In this document: positions 28,323-36,653 of the stretch, in pieces
How positions within the stretch are numbered: position 1 is the stretch's first letter
How the letters are laid out: the number at the start of each line of letters is the position of its first letter
NCBI RefSeq assembly: GCF_004770745.1
Contig: NZ_RQGD01000025.1
Span: forward strand, 121,371-185,370
Length of the DNA: 64,000 nucleotides
Source: Leptospira ognonensis
GTDB taxonomy: Bacteria; Spirochaetota; Leptospiria; Leptospirales; Leptospiraceae
Direction of reading: 5' to 3'
Program-made: the position numbers and the translations under genes
The notes under the pieces: model-generated
Told to the model about the DNA's origin: nothing
What the model saw: the letters and a program-made list of their open reading frames with translations, nothing else
Database searches by the model: none

Positions 28323-29165
28323 ATGAAGATTCAATTCACTAAAATGGAAGGCATAGGGAATGACTATGTCTATATAGATGCAACCAAGGAAGACATTCGC
28401 CTCACTCCCAAACAGATCCAAATTCTTTCCGATCGAAATTTTGGAATTGGAAGCGATGGAGTCATATTTATAAGAAATTCTGAAGCAGGTGAGTTCCAGA
28501 TGGATATGTACAACTCTGATGGAAGTTCTTCAGAGATGTGTGGTAATGGGATTCGCTGCGTAGGAAAATTTGTTTTTGATCACGGTCTAACAAAAAATAA
28601 GCGACCAAATATAGAAACTGGTAAGGGTGTTCTGACTCTTGACCTGACTACAGACCAACAGAATAAAGTCACGATGGTATCTGTAGACATGGGTGAGCCG
28701 ATTTTGAAGCCGAGTTTAATTCCTTTAAAATGGGCAGACGAAAACCCCGTAATCAATCAAACGATAGAGATTAAAGAGAAAACGTATCATTTTACTTCCG
28801 TTAGTATGGGAAATCCGCACTGTGTCATTTTTGTAGACGATGCGGACGCCTTTCCAGTGCACGAAATTGGTTCACTCATCGAGAACCATCCTTTATTCCC
28901 GAAACGAGTGAATGTGGAATTCGTTTCTATCAAAGGGAAGGACCATCTTTACCAAAGAACTTGGGAACGAGGTGCTGGCGAGACTCTAGCCTGCGGAACT
29001 GGTGCTTGTGCTGTCATGGTGGCTGCAGTTTTGAATGGAAAGGCTGGGAAAAAAGTGAATATCGACCTAAGGGGTGGAAGTTTGCAGATTGAATGGACAG
29101 AAAAGGGTAATATCATTATGACTGGCCCCGCAAAAGAAGTGTTCAGCGGAGTTGTCGAGATATAG
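28323..29165 (+). CDS. dapF: diaminopimelate epimerase
   Basis: Converts LL- to meso-diaminopimelate for lysine and peptidoglycan synthesis, using two cysteines as acid and base. The 280 residues match the family. Both catalytic Cys are present: C73 in [10 protein letters not shown] and C224 in [11 protein letters not shown]. The N-terminal [11 protein letters not shown] and the central [11 protein letters not shown] are also diagnostic. It is monocistronic, divergent from the methyltransferase, and convergent with the acyltransferase 2 bases away. Confidence 0.96.
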   Translation: MKIQFTKMEGIGNDYVYIDATKEDIRLTPKQIQILSDRNFGIGSDGVIFIRNSEAGEFQMDMYNSDGSSSEMCGNGIRCVGKFVFDHGLTKNKRPNIETGKGVLTLDLTTDQQNKVTMVSVDMGEPILKPSLIPLKWADENPVINQTIEIKEKTYHFTSVSMGNPHCVIFVDDADAFPVHEIGSLIENHPLFPKRVNVEFVSIKGKDHLYQRTWERGAGETLACGTGACAVMVAAVLNGKAGKKVNIDLRGGSLQIEWTEKGNIIMTGPAKEVFSGVVEI

Positions 29166-29167
29166 AT

Positions 29168-29893
29168 TTATTTTTTAAGAAAGTTTGCTTGTTGAAGTTC
29201 CGCCATTCTCTTTTTTGTTTCGCCAGAAATGGCGAGCATTCCTTGGTCAAGAGGTAGATGCAGATAATCTTTGTGATTGATAACTTCACCAAACACAAGG
29301 TTGACTTTTTTATATACTACCCTTTTTTTAATATCACACACTTCCTTTGGCATACCCATGAAGGATCGCACAAGAGGAGGAATTGGATAATCAGAAATCG
29401 TTTCTTCGTCGGGTATGATGACTGAAGGAAGCACATCCACTTTGTTTCTCAAGCTAAAGGCAGCAAAACCATGATGGAACTCCGCGAGTGGGCCAGCAAA
29501 GTCATTTTTTACCATATAGTCATGACCTTCTGGAAAAATCCCGAGCACATCCCCATTCTTAAAAACCTGCTGCACTTTCTTGATACTCGACATAGAGATA
29601 TTTCCATCGATCGCCATTGGAATGGTCCCTGTTCTTTCGACTAGGTCTTTGAAGAGAGGGATCCTTGTCGTGTATTCGGCTGCGATCCAAGAAATAAATC
29701 TAGGAAAAGCAGATCCAATGACGAATGGATCCATATCGCTTCTGTGATTGCAGGTAAGAATGAGTTTCCCTGTAGGAACAATATTATGGTATCCATAAAC
29801 GTTTGTGGTTACTGCTAAATTGAAAAATGGAGTAATGAATTTTTTCATTGTCTCCACATTCTTTTTTGCCTGATCTACAATTGGATTTTCCAT
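29168..29893 (-). CDS. 1-acyl-sn-glycerol-3-phosphate acyltransferase family protein
   Basis: The 241-residue PlsC-type acyltransferase adds an acyl chain to lysophosphatidate or a related acceptor at the inner membrane. Motif I is NHRSDMD (H50, D55), motif III is FPEGHD near 117-122. A short hydrophobic N-terminal region could serve as membrane contact. It begins 1 base after the stop of a small hypothetical gene and probably shares its transcript. Acceptor specificity is not shown. Confidence 0.88.
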   Translation of the reverse strand: MENPIVDQAKKNVETMKKFITPFFNLAVTTNVYGYHNIVPTGKLILTCNHRSDMDPFVIGSAFPRFISWIAAEYTTRIPLFKDLVERTGTIPMAIDGNISMSSIKKVQQVFKNGDVLGIFPEGHDYMVKNDFAGPLAEFHHGFAAFSLRNKVDVLPSVIIPDEETISDYPIPPLVRSFMGMPKEVCDIKKRVVYKKVNLVFGEVINHKDYLHLPLDQGMLAISGETKKRMAELQQANFLKK

Positions 29894-30190
29894 TTAATCA
29901 CCGATTATTTTTTTCCACCAGGACTTCGTTTGGTGGTCGGCATTGGATGAGGAGGAATCTCTACCTGCATGCTCTGGATCATTTGGATCGGCGGCTTCTC
30001 CCATAGACATAGGATCGCGCCTCCGTTTCCCCATAGACGAGGTTGAGGGCAGAGTACGTTTGATTTCTTCTAACTCCCTCTGTGCGGCAGCACTGGACTT
30101 TAGATAGGCACGAATCTCATCCCATTGAGAGTCATAATCGTTACCGTAGATAGCAAAATTCATTAGATCGATTCGATCAAAATCGGGCAT
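29894..30190 (-). CDS. small charged hypothetical protein upstream of the acyltransferase
   Basis: 98 residues, no signal peptide, with an N-terminal helical part (DYDSQWDEIRAYLKSSAAAQ) and a polar disordered tail that ends with an amphipathic SWWKKIIGD. The start region and tight junction (1 base) with the acyltransferase gene support a real gene. The N-terminal part vaguely resembles anti-sigma-type zinc-finger fragments but has no Cys or His ligands. Function unknown. Confidence 0.6.
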   Translation of the reverse strand: MPDFDRIDLMNFAIYGNDYDSQWDEIRAYLKSSAAAQRELEEIKRTLPSTSSMGKRRRDPMSMGEAADPNDPEHAGRDSSSSNADHQTKSWWKKIIGD

Positions 30191-30336
30191 TTGTTTCGGA
30201 ATCCTTCCCTTATTCCCTTAGATTTCAGACTGATATTTCTTGGAATTCAATCCAATTTTTAATTTAAGAAACTCAATTGCGAGTCAGATTTTTATTCACA
30301 CACTCTAGATTGAGGGTACCGAATCCCGATGATATA

Positions 30337-30513
30337 AAGGTGAGAGAAAGAATCGAGTCCAAGAGACATAAGATCAAAACTAAAAACCAGTTTCCAGTGC
30401 AATTGCCCGATAACGTGATCCCCTTCCCAGGTGTGGTCCCAAATAAAGAGAAAATTTCTGACCTTTGTGAAGATTTGTTTTGCGCCGGTGAGAAGGAACA
30501 TGAAGGCTCCTAA
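30337..30513 (+). CDS. possible small hypothetical protein
   Basis: A frame open from 30277 contains a GTG near 30341-30343 and reads a plausible Lys/Arg-rich then Pro-rich peptide (LPDNVIPFPGVVPNKE, then DLCEDLFCAG). It ends 3 bases before the next gene. No clear ribosome-binding site is seen. A longer opposite-strand frame over the same region looks like a shadow. I rate it as uncertain. Confidence 0.35.
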   Translation, partial: KVRERIESKRHKIKTKNQFPVQLPDNVIPFPGVVPNKEKISDLCEDLFCAGEKEHEGS

Positions 30514-30516
30514 GAG

Positions 30517-30999
30517 ATGTATATGAAAGTGTTGCTTTTCACCGTTTTCTTCTTCTTTTTTTCGAACTCGATGTGCCTTCGGCTTTGGATTGTTTCTGGC
30601 AAATATCGAACTATAGAAGAGTCTCGGGAAAACAAAAGTTACCAAAGGACGCGGTCTTATCTAAAGGCGAAACAATGGTTAGAGTATAAGTTGTCACCTG
30701 AAACGTCACGAATTCAAAATGAAAATCCAGACTCTGGCTTAATTGAAGGAATTGGATTGATTCGTTGTTATGTGCCATATGGTGTTGGGGAAGTCGACGC
30801 AAACGAGCACGAATTTCAGTATAAGATAACGATTCGTGATGGAAATGCCACATTTTTGGTAGAAAAAATATTTTCCTTCATTCGAGATCCGAACGATATC
30901 ATTTTAAACTACGGTCCGAAAGATGAAAAAGTAGCAAAAATAACCTTACGATCTTGCTTTAAGCCCCTGATGGACGATTTTTTTGAGTATGTAAAATAG
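30517..30999 (+). CDS. hypothetical secreted protein
   Basis: 160 residues with an N-terminal signal-like segment (LLFTVFFFFFSNSMCLRLW); the Cys is not in a good lipobox but could serve as one in a spirochaete. The rest is a compact alpha/beta protein with GIGLIRCYVPYGVGE and YKITIRDGNATFLVEKIF, reminiscent of DUF4468-type periplasmic domains. It converges on the small lipoprotein gene 22 bases downstream. Function unknown. Confidence 0.6.
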   Translation: MYMKVLLFTVFFFFFSNSMCLRLWIVSGKYRTIEESRENKSYQRTRSYLKAKQWLEYKLSPETSRIQNENPDSGLIEGIGLIRCYVPYGVGEVDANEHEFQYKITIRDGNATFLVEKIFSFIRDPNDIILNYGPKDEKVAKITLRSCFKPLMDDFFEYVK

Positions 31000-31021
31000 A
31001 TCCGGAAGTGGGACTTTTATC

Positions 31022-31309
31022 CTAACGTCCTGTGGGGTTTGCTCCTGCAGGGGAACCAGAAGCTCCACCAGTCGTTGTTCCTGTCGGAGAGTTTGTGAGT
31101 CCATAGTAATCAAGGTTTTGGGAATTGGAAATCGGTGTGTTGTTTCCTGTGTTTTCAGACTGAGTGTTAGAGGATGGTGAGCTAGAACCTGGAGCGCCTC
31201 CATCGTCTTCTAATAAATCTAAAATATCCTGTCTGCTAATCAGTTTTTCACCGCATGAAGTTAGTAAAAACGAGGCAAGGATTAGAATTAGAAATGGCAG
31301 AAGTCTCAT
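31022..31309 (-). CDS. small Ser/Gly/Asn-rich lipoprotein
   Basis: From ATG 31309 it has 95 residues with a clear lipoprotein signal (LLPFLILILASFLLTSC) and lipobox LLTSC. The mature part is an EKLISRQDILDLLEDD helix and then a low-complexity tail of Ser, Gly, Asn and Thr. Such tails are common in Leptospira surface or periplasmic lipoproteins. The frame continues upstream to 31345 but that would spoil the signal peptide. Function unknown. Confidence 0.72.
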   Translation of the reverse strand: MRLLPFLILILASFLLTSCGEKLISRQDILDLLEDDGGAPGSSSPSSNTQSENTGNNTPISNSQNLDYYGLTNSPTGTTTGGASGSPAGANPTGR

Positions 31310-31352
31310 ACAGTAAAAGGTAAACAGATAACAGAATTTCTGCAAGTGCGAT

Positions 31353-32906
31353 TTAAAAATAAAGTTTCTCTTTGCTGTTTCTCCCTTTCAATTCGTATTC
31401 CCCCAAATATTGGAAAAACCCTTTCGTTTTTTCACTCAACCGCAAATAACAAGCCTCAGTAATCAAGAGATCTTTCCCAGTACCCTTACATAAGCCTTCG
31501 ACACGTGAGGCAATGTTGACTGTATCGCCTATGACAGTATATTCCATCCGACTGACAGAGCCAATATTGCCTGCTAGGACTTGACCCACATGAATTCCGA
31601 TTCCCATTCTGAGTGTGGGTAAACCTTCGCTTTCAAATTCTTTGTTCAGTGAAATTAAGTTTTGTGCCATGGTTCGTGCCGTTATGATGGCTGTATCCTC
31701 GGGTTCTTCTAATGGCATGGGTGTACCAAAAATAGCAAGGATTGCGTCACCGATAAACTTATTGATAAAACCGCCATGAGTCTCAACGGCATTACTCATT
31801 TCCTGGAAGTAACGGTTTAGAATGTGTAATACCTGAGTCGGGGTTCGTTTTTCAGACAATTTTGTAAAATCGCGAAGGTCTGAGAATAAAATAGTGGCCT
31901 CTACCGTTTTGCCACCTAGCATTTGATCGTTGGCCAGAAGGTAGTCCCGAATGCGAGGATCTACAATACGGCCAAAGGTATCTTTAATTTTCTCTTTTTC
32001 CTCTAGTCCCTTTGTCATTTCATTGATCGCATCTCCAAGAACCCCCAGTTCATCAGAACTATGTATGATGACACGGGTATCAAACTTTTGATCTTTAATT
32101 TTGAATGTTGCTGATTCCATTTTACGCAATGGATTGTGTATGCTTTTGGCCAGCACATAGGTAATCAATAAGGAAAGAATGAGTAGGACAAATGCCAATT
32201 GGAAGAGGACATCCGTTTCAAAAATATGAAACATATCATAAATATTTAATTCAGATCGATTCATCAGACCAAAGAGTAGGAGTAAGGAAGGGAAAAGAGA
32301 AGCAGATATCCAGAGTAAAATATGTTTGGCGATGATAGAAAATCGTGCCTTATTTGCATATTTACCAAGCCCGCCATCTGGGAAAAATTCCGGTATGATA
32401 AATATACGGTTTAAGTATTCAATCGTGAAAAATGAGAACGCAAAAACAAAAAATCCCCAATAGGCAAAAATAAAAAAAAGTAGAATCAATGTTTGTTCAC
32501 TTAGGTTCGGGAAAATAAAATAAATTCTAAGTATGGAGAGTGCCGTCGAGATTTCCCAACCTATCATTCCCAAGAGACTGATCACAAAAGGCGAATTTAA
32601 AATTCGATTTTTGACGAGTTCTGATTTGTCTCGATAAGTTGATGGATTCTTAAAAGAACGAATGATGGGATAACAATAAAAAGTGATGATCGCACTAATG
32701 ATAGGAAAGGGAGCCCAGCTTATGAAAGTTAGAAGAAAATCTTCAGCCATGCGAATCCCATCGAAAATTTGGATGTAATTTTTTGGTAAAAACTGTGGTG
32801 AAGTATAGTTGGCAAAGAGTAGTGCAAAAAAGTTTGAAGTAACAGGAATCACTATATAAACCAATGCGAAGCCAATTAGGATTTTGAGTCGATGTTTACT
32901 GATCAT
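31353..32906 (-). CDS. membrane class III adenylate/guanylate cyclase with HAMP domain
   Basis: The 517-residue protein has about six membrane segments in residues 10-260, a HAMP linker (near 265-310, NPLRKMESATFKIKDQ) and a C-terminal class III cyclase domain (about 335-510). Catalytic metal-binding motifs ATILFSDLRDFT and the second block GNIGSVSRMEYTVIGDTVN are intact. It should make cAMP (or cGMP) in response to a membrane or stretch signal. Two cyclic-nucleotide-binding proteins at 58.0-58.9 kb are possible readers. It is 8 bases after the MFS gene on the same strand. Confidence 0.9.
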   Translation of the reverse strand: MISKHRLKILIGFALVYIVIPVTSNFFALLFANYTSPQFLPKNYIQIFDGIRMAEDFLLTFISWAPFPIISAIITFYCYPIIRSFKNPSTYRDKSELVKNRILNSPFVISLLGMIGWEISTALSILRIYFIFPNLSEQTLILLFFIFAYWGFFVFAFSFFTIEYLNRIFIIPEFFPDGGLGKYANKARFSIIAKHILLWISASLFPSLLLLFGLMNRSELNIYDMFHIFETDVLFQLAFVLLILSLLITYVLAKSIHNPLRKMESATFKIKDQKFDTRVIIHSSDELGVLGDAINEMTKGLEEKEKIKDTFGRIVDPRIRDYLLANDQMLGGKTVEATILFSDLRDFTKLSEKRTPTQVLHILNRYFQEMSNAVETHGGFINKFIGDAILAIFGTPMPLEEPEDTAIITARTMAQNLISLNKEFESEGLPTLRMGIGIHVGQVLAGNIGSVSRMEYTVIGDTVNIASRVEGLCKGTGKDLLITEACYLRLSEKTKGFFQYLGEYELKGRNSKEKLYF

Positions 32907-32914
32907 AGTACTAC

Positions 32915-34294
32915 CTACTGAGAGATTCCTTTTCTTTTTAAAAGTATCTTTTGGATTGACATATGTTTGGCGTCCGTCAAGGGAAAAGTGAGAAAGATAA
33001 GAGATCCCAGTATGAAGAAAAATCCAACGCCAGGTCCGAAAATCATAGCGAGTCGAAAGCCAACCTCAGAGGACTGGGATGTGCTCGAAGGATCAAAACC
33101 AATGAAATCGAGTAAGAATCCACTCAGTCCGATGCCGACTGCCTGAGAGAATTTAACCCCCATTTTCCATACTCCAAAATAAAGACCTTCTCTTTTTTGA
33201 CCTGTTTTCCATTCATCATAATCTACAACGTCGGTTAGAATCGAGTCCATAATGAGAATCGATCCCGCAAAGATACCACCAAACACGGCAACTATGAGGG
33301 GAGGATGGAGTTTGCCATAAGGAAACAAAGGATAGGCTATGACCGTTAAAAGTCCTAAACCAAAAATTCCAAAGAAGGCTGGTTTTTTTTTGCCAAATTT
33401 TTTAGACAACCAAACCCAAAAACCGATCGAAAGCATGAGAATTAGAAAGAAAGGCAATAGGATGTTCATTACAACTTCCGATTCTTTGAGTCCTAGACGA
33501 TACTCGTAATAATAAAGTGCGATTGCGGAATTAAACGTTCTTCCAATTGTCGCGATGACAAACGCAAGTAATAAAGGTATGAATACGCGATTGCTGAGAA
33601 CCGATTTTAACGAACTAAAAAAAGCAAAGTTTGGCAAGTTCGATTTGGAATTCTCATCTCTCCCTTTGGTCGCCCAAAAAGTGATCATCGAAGAAATGAG
33701 TATGACACCAGAGACGACTTCACCTGCCTGCAATCGCGAAGATTGAATATTTGCTTTTGAATTTTCATCACCTAGTGATTGCAATATGGCGGCAGGAACG
33801 ATCATTCCTATTAACATACCGACATTACTAAAAAAAAGCCTCCATCCGAAAATGGCGGTTCTTGCGTCTCTCTCAAAAGTCAATTCGCCTCCGAGTGCAA
33901 TGTGAGGAACTGAAATAACAGTCATTGCTGTATTTACCAGAAGGTAGGAAAAAAGTAAGTAGGCGAATTTACCAGCCTGTGTGTTTAAGCTGGGGGGAGA
34001 GAAGAGCATGAGGATGGATAGAGAGAGAAAGATGCCTCCGACAAGAATGTAAGGTCTTCGTCTTCCCCATTTGGAATTTGTCCTGTCCGAAATATTTCCC
34101 ATAAGAGGGTCACTGACAGCATCCCATAAAACAGAAATTGCAAGTGCGATACCTGCTAAACTTGGCATCAAACCGACGATATCTGTATAGAATTTTAGTA
34201 AATAAATTTGTGTGAAAAGCTGAACGGCTGTTATTCCCGTCTCTGCCAATCCGTATCCCAGTTTTACTGGCAGTGTAAGAGGTTTTTTGTTCAT
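32915..34294 (-). CDS. MFS sugar/cation symporter, GPH (MelB-like) family
   Basis: The 459-residue transporter has twelve hydrophobic segments. The first loop region YGLAETGITAVQLFTQIYLL and the signature SDPLMGNISDRTNSKWGRRRP are those of glycoside-pentoside-hexuronide symporters. The conserved Asp pair in the first helices (DAVSDP) fits cation coupling. The substrate is not known. It is on the same strand as the cyclase and 47 bases from the phosphatase gene upstream. Confidence 0.88.
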   Translation of the reverse strand: MNKKPLTLPVKLGYGLAETGITAVQLFTQIYLLKFYTDIVGLMPSLAGIALAISVLWDAVSDPLMGNISDRTNSKWGRRRPYILVGGIFLSLSILMLFSPPSLNTQAGKFAYLLFSYLLVNTAMTVISVPHIALGGELTFERDARTAIFGWRLFFSNVGMLIGMIVPAAILQSLGDENSKANIQSSRLQAGEVVSGVILISSMITFWATKGRDENSKSNLPNFAFFSSLKSVLSNRVFIPLLLAFVIATIGRTFNSAIALYYYEYRLGLKESEVVMNILLPFFLILMLSIGFWVWLSKKFGKKKPAFFGIFGLGLLTVIAYPLFPYGKLHPPLIVAVFGGIFAGSILIMDSILTDVVDYDEWKTGQKREGLYFGVWKMGVKFSQAVGIGLSGFLLDFIGFDPSSTSQSSEVGFRLAMIFGPGVGFFFILGSLIFLTFPLTDAKHMSIQKILLKRKGISQ

Positions 34295-34341
34295 GAGAAT
34301 GTTTTCTTATTTGACTCATACATTCGTCAATTTTGGGAAAT

Positions 34342-36612
34342 TTAAACAATCAGTGCTTCAAGAATTTTTATTTGGTCCTCCGGATGGTGTAAAATGCGCA
34401 GATCATTGAGAATTTCCCTTGCCTTGTTTTGGTTCGGAACCTTTAGATAGAGTTGGAACAAATGGATCAAATATTTGATCTTTCGAGGGGCTTTGAGTCT
34501 TAGTCCTTCTGCAATTTGCAAGGACTCCGCGATTTTCCCGATTTTTAAAAGCATTTTGGTGCAGAAAAATAGAAATTCCTCATCCTCTGGATTGGACACG
34601 AGGTACCGATTCATGTGCTCCATCGAACGTTGATAGTCTGATATTTGAAAGTATAGTTTGGAAAGATTTTTCTGTAATCTTACACTTGCATTCGGTTCAT
34701 TTTCGATCAACTCATGAATTGCTTGTATGGACTCGTTAAACTTACCTTTAACATAAAGTTTCTTTGCAAGTTTGAATTTCTCCTTACCGATTTCGCTTAG
34801 CAGGTCTTTATTGCGTGAAGTACCAAGGTATTCTATTCGAATCATTGAAATATCATCTATCACTGAACCAGTTTTCAAAAGTGTTTGGTATATTTCTTTG
34901 GGTTCAGCTTTAGTCGCGGCAACCATGCCTAAAAAGAAAGAATCATCAGAATTGACTTCTGACTCAAGACCAGGTCTTTCTATTAGGATGTCATCTTTGC
35001 CATCAGAGCCAACTATGATCACATCACCTGGTTTGAGATCTAATGTTTTTACCAAAATATTTGGGTTACTACCAAGTGTTCCAAGCTTATGGTAAGAATA
35101 ATCGGAAAGAATATAAGAGGCTTTTTCGTCACGATAAAGAACAGGCCATGGATGCTCAGCATTGACGAAGTAGAGTCTACCGGATTTTTCTTCAATCAGC
35201 CCCATTATCAGTGAGATCAGCATGGTTCCGTCAAACGCTTCAAAAATTCTCTGTAATTCTGTAAATGCGGCCGCTAACCATTGCTCAGGTCCGACATTCT
35301 GGAAAGTAATATTATTTTGAGTTCTTTGTACGATCGATTGGAATACTGCTCCAAAAACCAATGCGCCACCTGCACCCTGCATGGATTTTCCCATGGCATC
35401 TGCATTTACAAATAATACATACTTTTGATCACGTAAGTAGATGTTATGTGATATGTTGAGATCGCCGCCGATATTGTAATTTATACCCTTAAAATCAAAC
35501 GTTTTCTTTTGCATCAAAAAAAACTCTAAATCAATTTTGTCACTTTTTGCTTCTTTGAATCCAAGTGGAGCAATCAATTGATACGTTAAAAAATAATCTC
35601 CATCTTGTTGAAATTTTAAGGCTTGAACTTCATTTAAAGATTGGTTGAGCTGTTCCGTTCTCTGAATCACCTTGCCTTCCAAACCTTCGTTTAGTCCGCG
35701 GATTTCAGCATACATACCACGTAAACGTTGTATGACATTATTTAAGAAGAAGGCCTGTTGGCCAAAATCATCTCCAGAGGTAGGAGTTACGACAACATCG
35801 AAATTACCTTTGGCTAGCTCATCAAGAGACTTGCTTGTCTCGGATAATCCTTGTCTTACCGTTTTTGCGACGATATAGGAGCAGACTATCAATGGAACGA
35901 TAAAGATTGAGGACACCAAAAAGATTGGAATGAGTGGTTGAGAAACCATGGTCTCGCCCGTTGCTACTGAGTATAATATGTAAGATAAAACCGAGACGGG
36001 TAATGCCGCCAAACTAAAAAATGCGAGAACAATCCTTTTGAAATAATCGAATTTTGGTATTTCATCGGGTTTAATCTCTACGTTTCTAATCTGTGGTAGA
36101 TCGAATAATGGTCGCAGTGCATTTTCCGTAATGAAATAGTAGGTAACAAAAGAAATCGGCGGGATCATTGCGATCGTAAAAATACCTGAACGAATGACAG
36201 ATGGCGTATATTCGACAATGATAGTGTATAGACTTAAGATTGGAATTACGCCCGCAAACCATCGTATGACTATAATGATGGATTCAATTAGAGGGTATTT
36301 AAAAATATATAATTTAACGGCTTTAGCATAATCTCTATCCTCGTAAGTATAAGCTATGTTAGAGTCTTGTGAATAGAGTCGAATTTTTTCAATCCGAGTG
36401 AAGAGGTTATTGATTAGAAAATATCGAATGATGGTTCCGAGGATTCCGATGCCAGTCGCAAAAGTCACACAAAGTGCGATGAAAATGACCCACTTTTCGG
36501 TCTCCATTTTCTGGGTAATCACCGCATAATAAACAGCAAAAGGTACAGGGACAGTGTGTGTAAAGGCCTCAAGCTTAAGCGTGAGCTCCCAGAATAGGCT
36601 TTTTCTGTTCAC
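34342..36612 (-). CDS. membrane SpoIIE-type protein phosphatase with TPR tail (copy 1)
   Basis: 756 residues: about six membrane segments (15-265), HAMP (about 265-320), a coiled linker, a PP2C-like SpoIIE phosphatase domain (about 370-590; metal-site motifs GGDLNISHNI, NADAMGKSMQGAGG, GSDGKDD) and a C-terminal TPR-like region (about 620-756). These proteins dephosphorylate serine or threonine on anti-sigma antagonist-type partners or other regulators. The TPR tail could bind the substrate. It is a paralogue of the next gene and they form a tandem pair. No anti-sigma or STAS gene is in the neighbourhood. Confidence 0.88.
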   Translation of the reverse strand: MNRKSLFWELTLKLEAFTHTVPVPFAVYYAVITQKMETEKWVIFIALCVTFATGIGILGTIIRYFLINNLFTRIEKIRLYSQDSNIAYTYEDRDYAKAVKLYIFKYPLIESIIIVIRWFAGVIPILSLYTIIVEYTPSVIRSGIFTIAMIPPISFVTYYFITENALRPLFDLPQIRNVEIKPDEIPKFDYFKRIVLAFFSLAALPVSVLSYILYSVATGETMVSQPLIPIFLVSSIFIVPLIVCSYIVAKTVRQGLSETSKSLDELAKGNFDVVVTPTSGDDFGQQAFFLNNVIQRLRGMYAEIRGLNEGLEGKVIQRTEQLNQSLNEVQALKFQQDGDYFLTYQLIAPLGFKEAKSDKIDLEFFLMQKKTFDFKGINYNIGGDLNISHNIYLRDQKYVLFVNADAMGKSMQGAGGALVFGAVFQSIVQRTQNNITFQNVGPEQWLAAAFTELQRIFEAFDGTMLISLIMGLIEEKSGRLYFVNAEHPWPVLYRDEKASYILSDYSYHKLGTLGSNPNILVKTLDLKPGDVIIVGSDGKDDILIERPGLESEVNSDDSFFLGMVAATKAEPKEIYQTLLKTGSVIDDISMIRIEYLGTSRNKDLLSEIGKEKFKLAKKLYVKGKFNESIQAIHELIENEPNASVRLQKNLSKLYFQISDYQRSMEHMNRYLVSNPEDEEFLFFCTKMLLKIGKIAESLQIAEGLRLKAPRKIKYLIHLFQLYLKVPNQNKAREILNDLRILHHPEDQIKILEALIV

Positions 36613-36653
36613 GTTGCCACCACCTATAGTATCGGTGGAAAGCTTGGCTTAAC

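Noticed and set aside
30292..30645. 117-codon minus-strand frame
   Set aside because: It overlaps the secreted-protein gene on the plus strand and shows no signal or family features.
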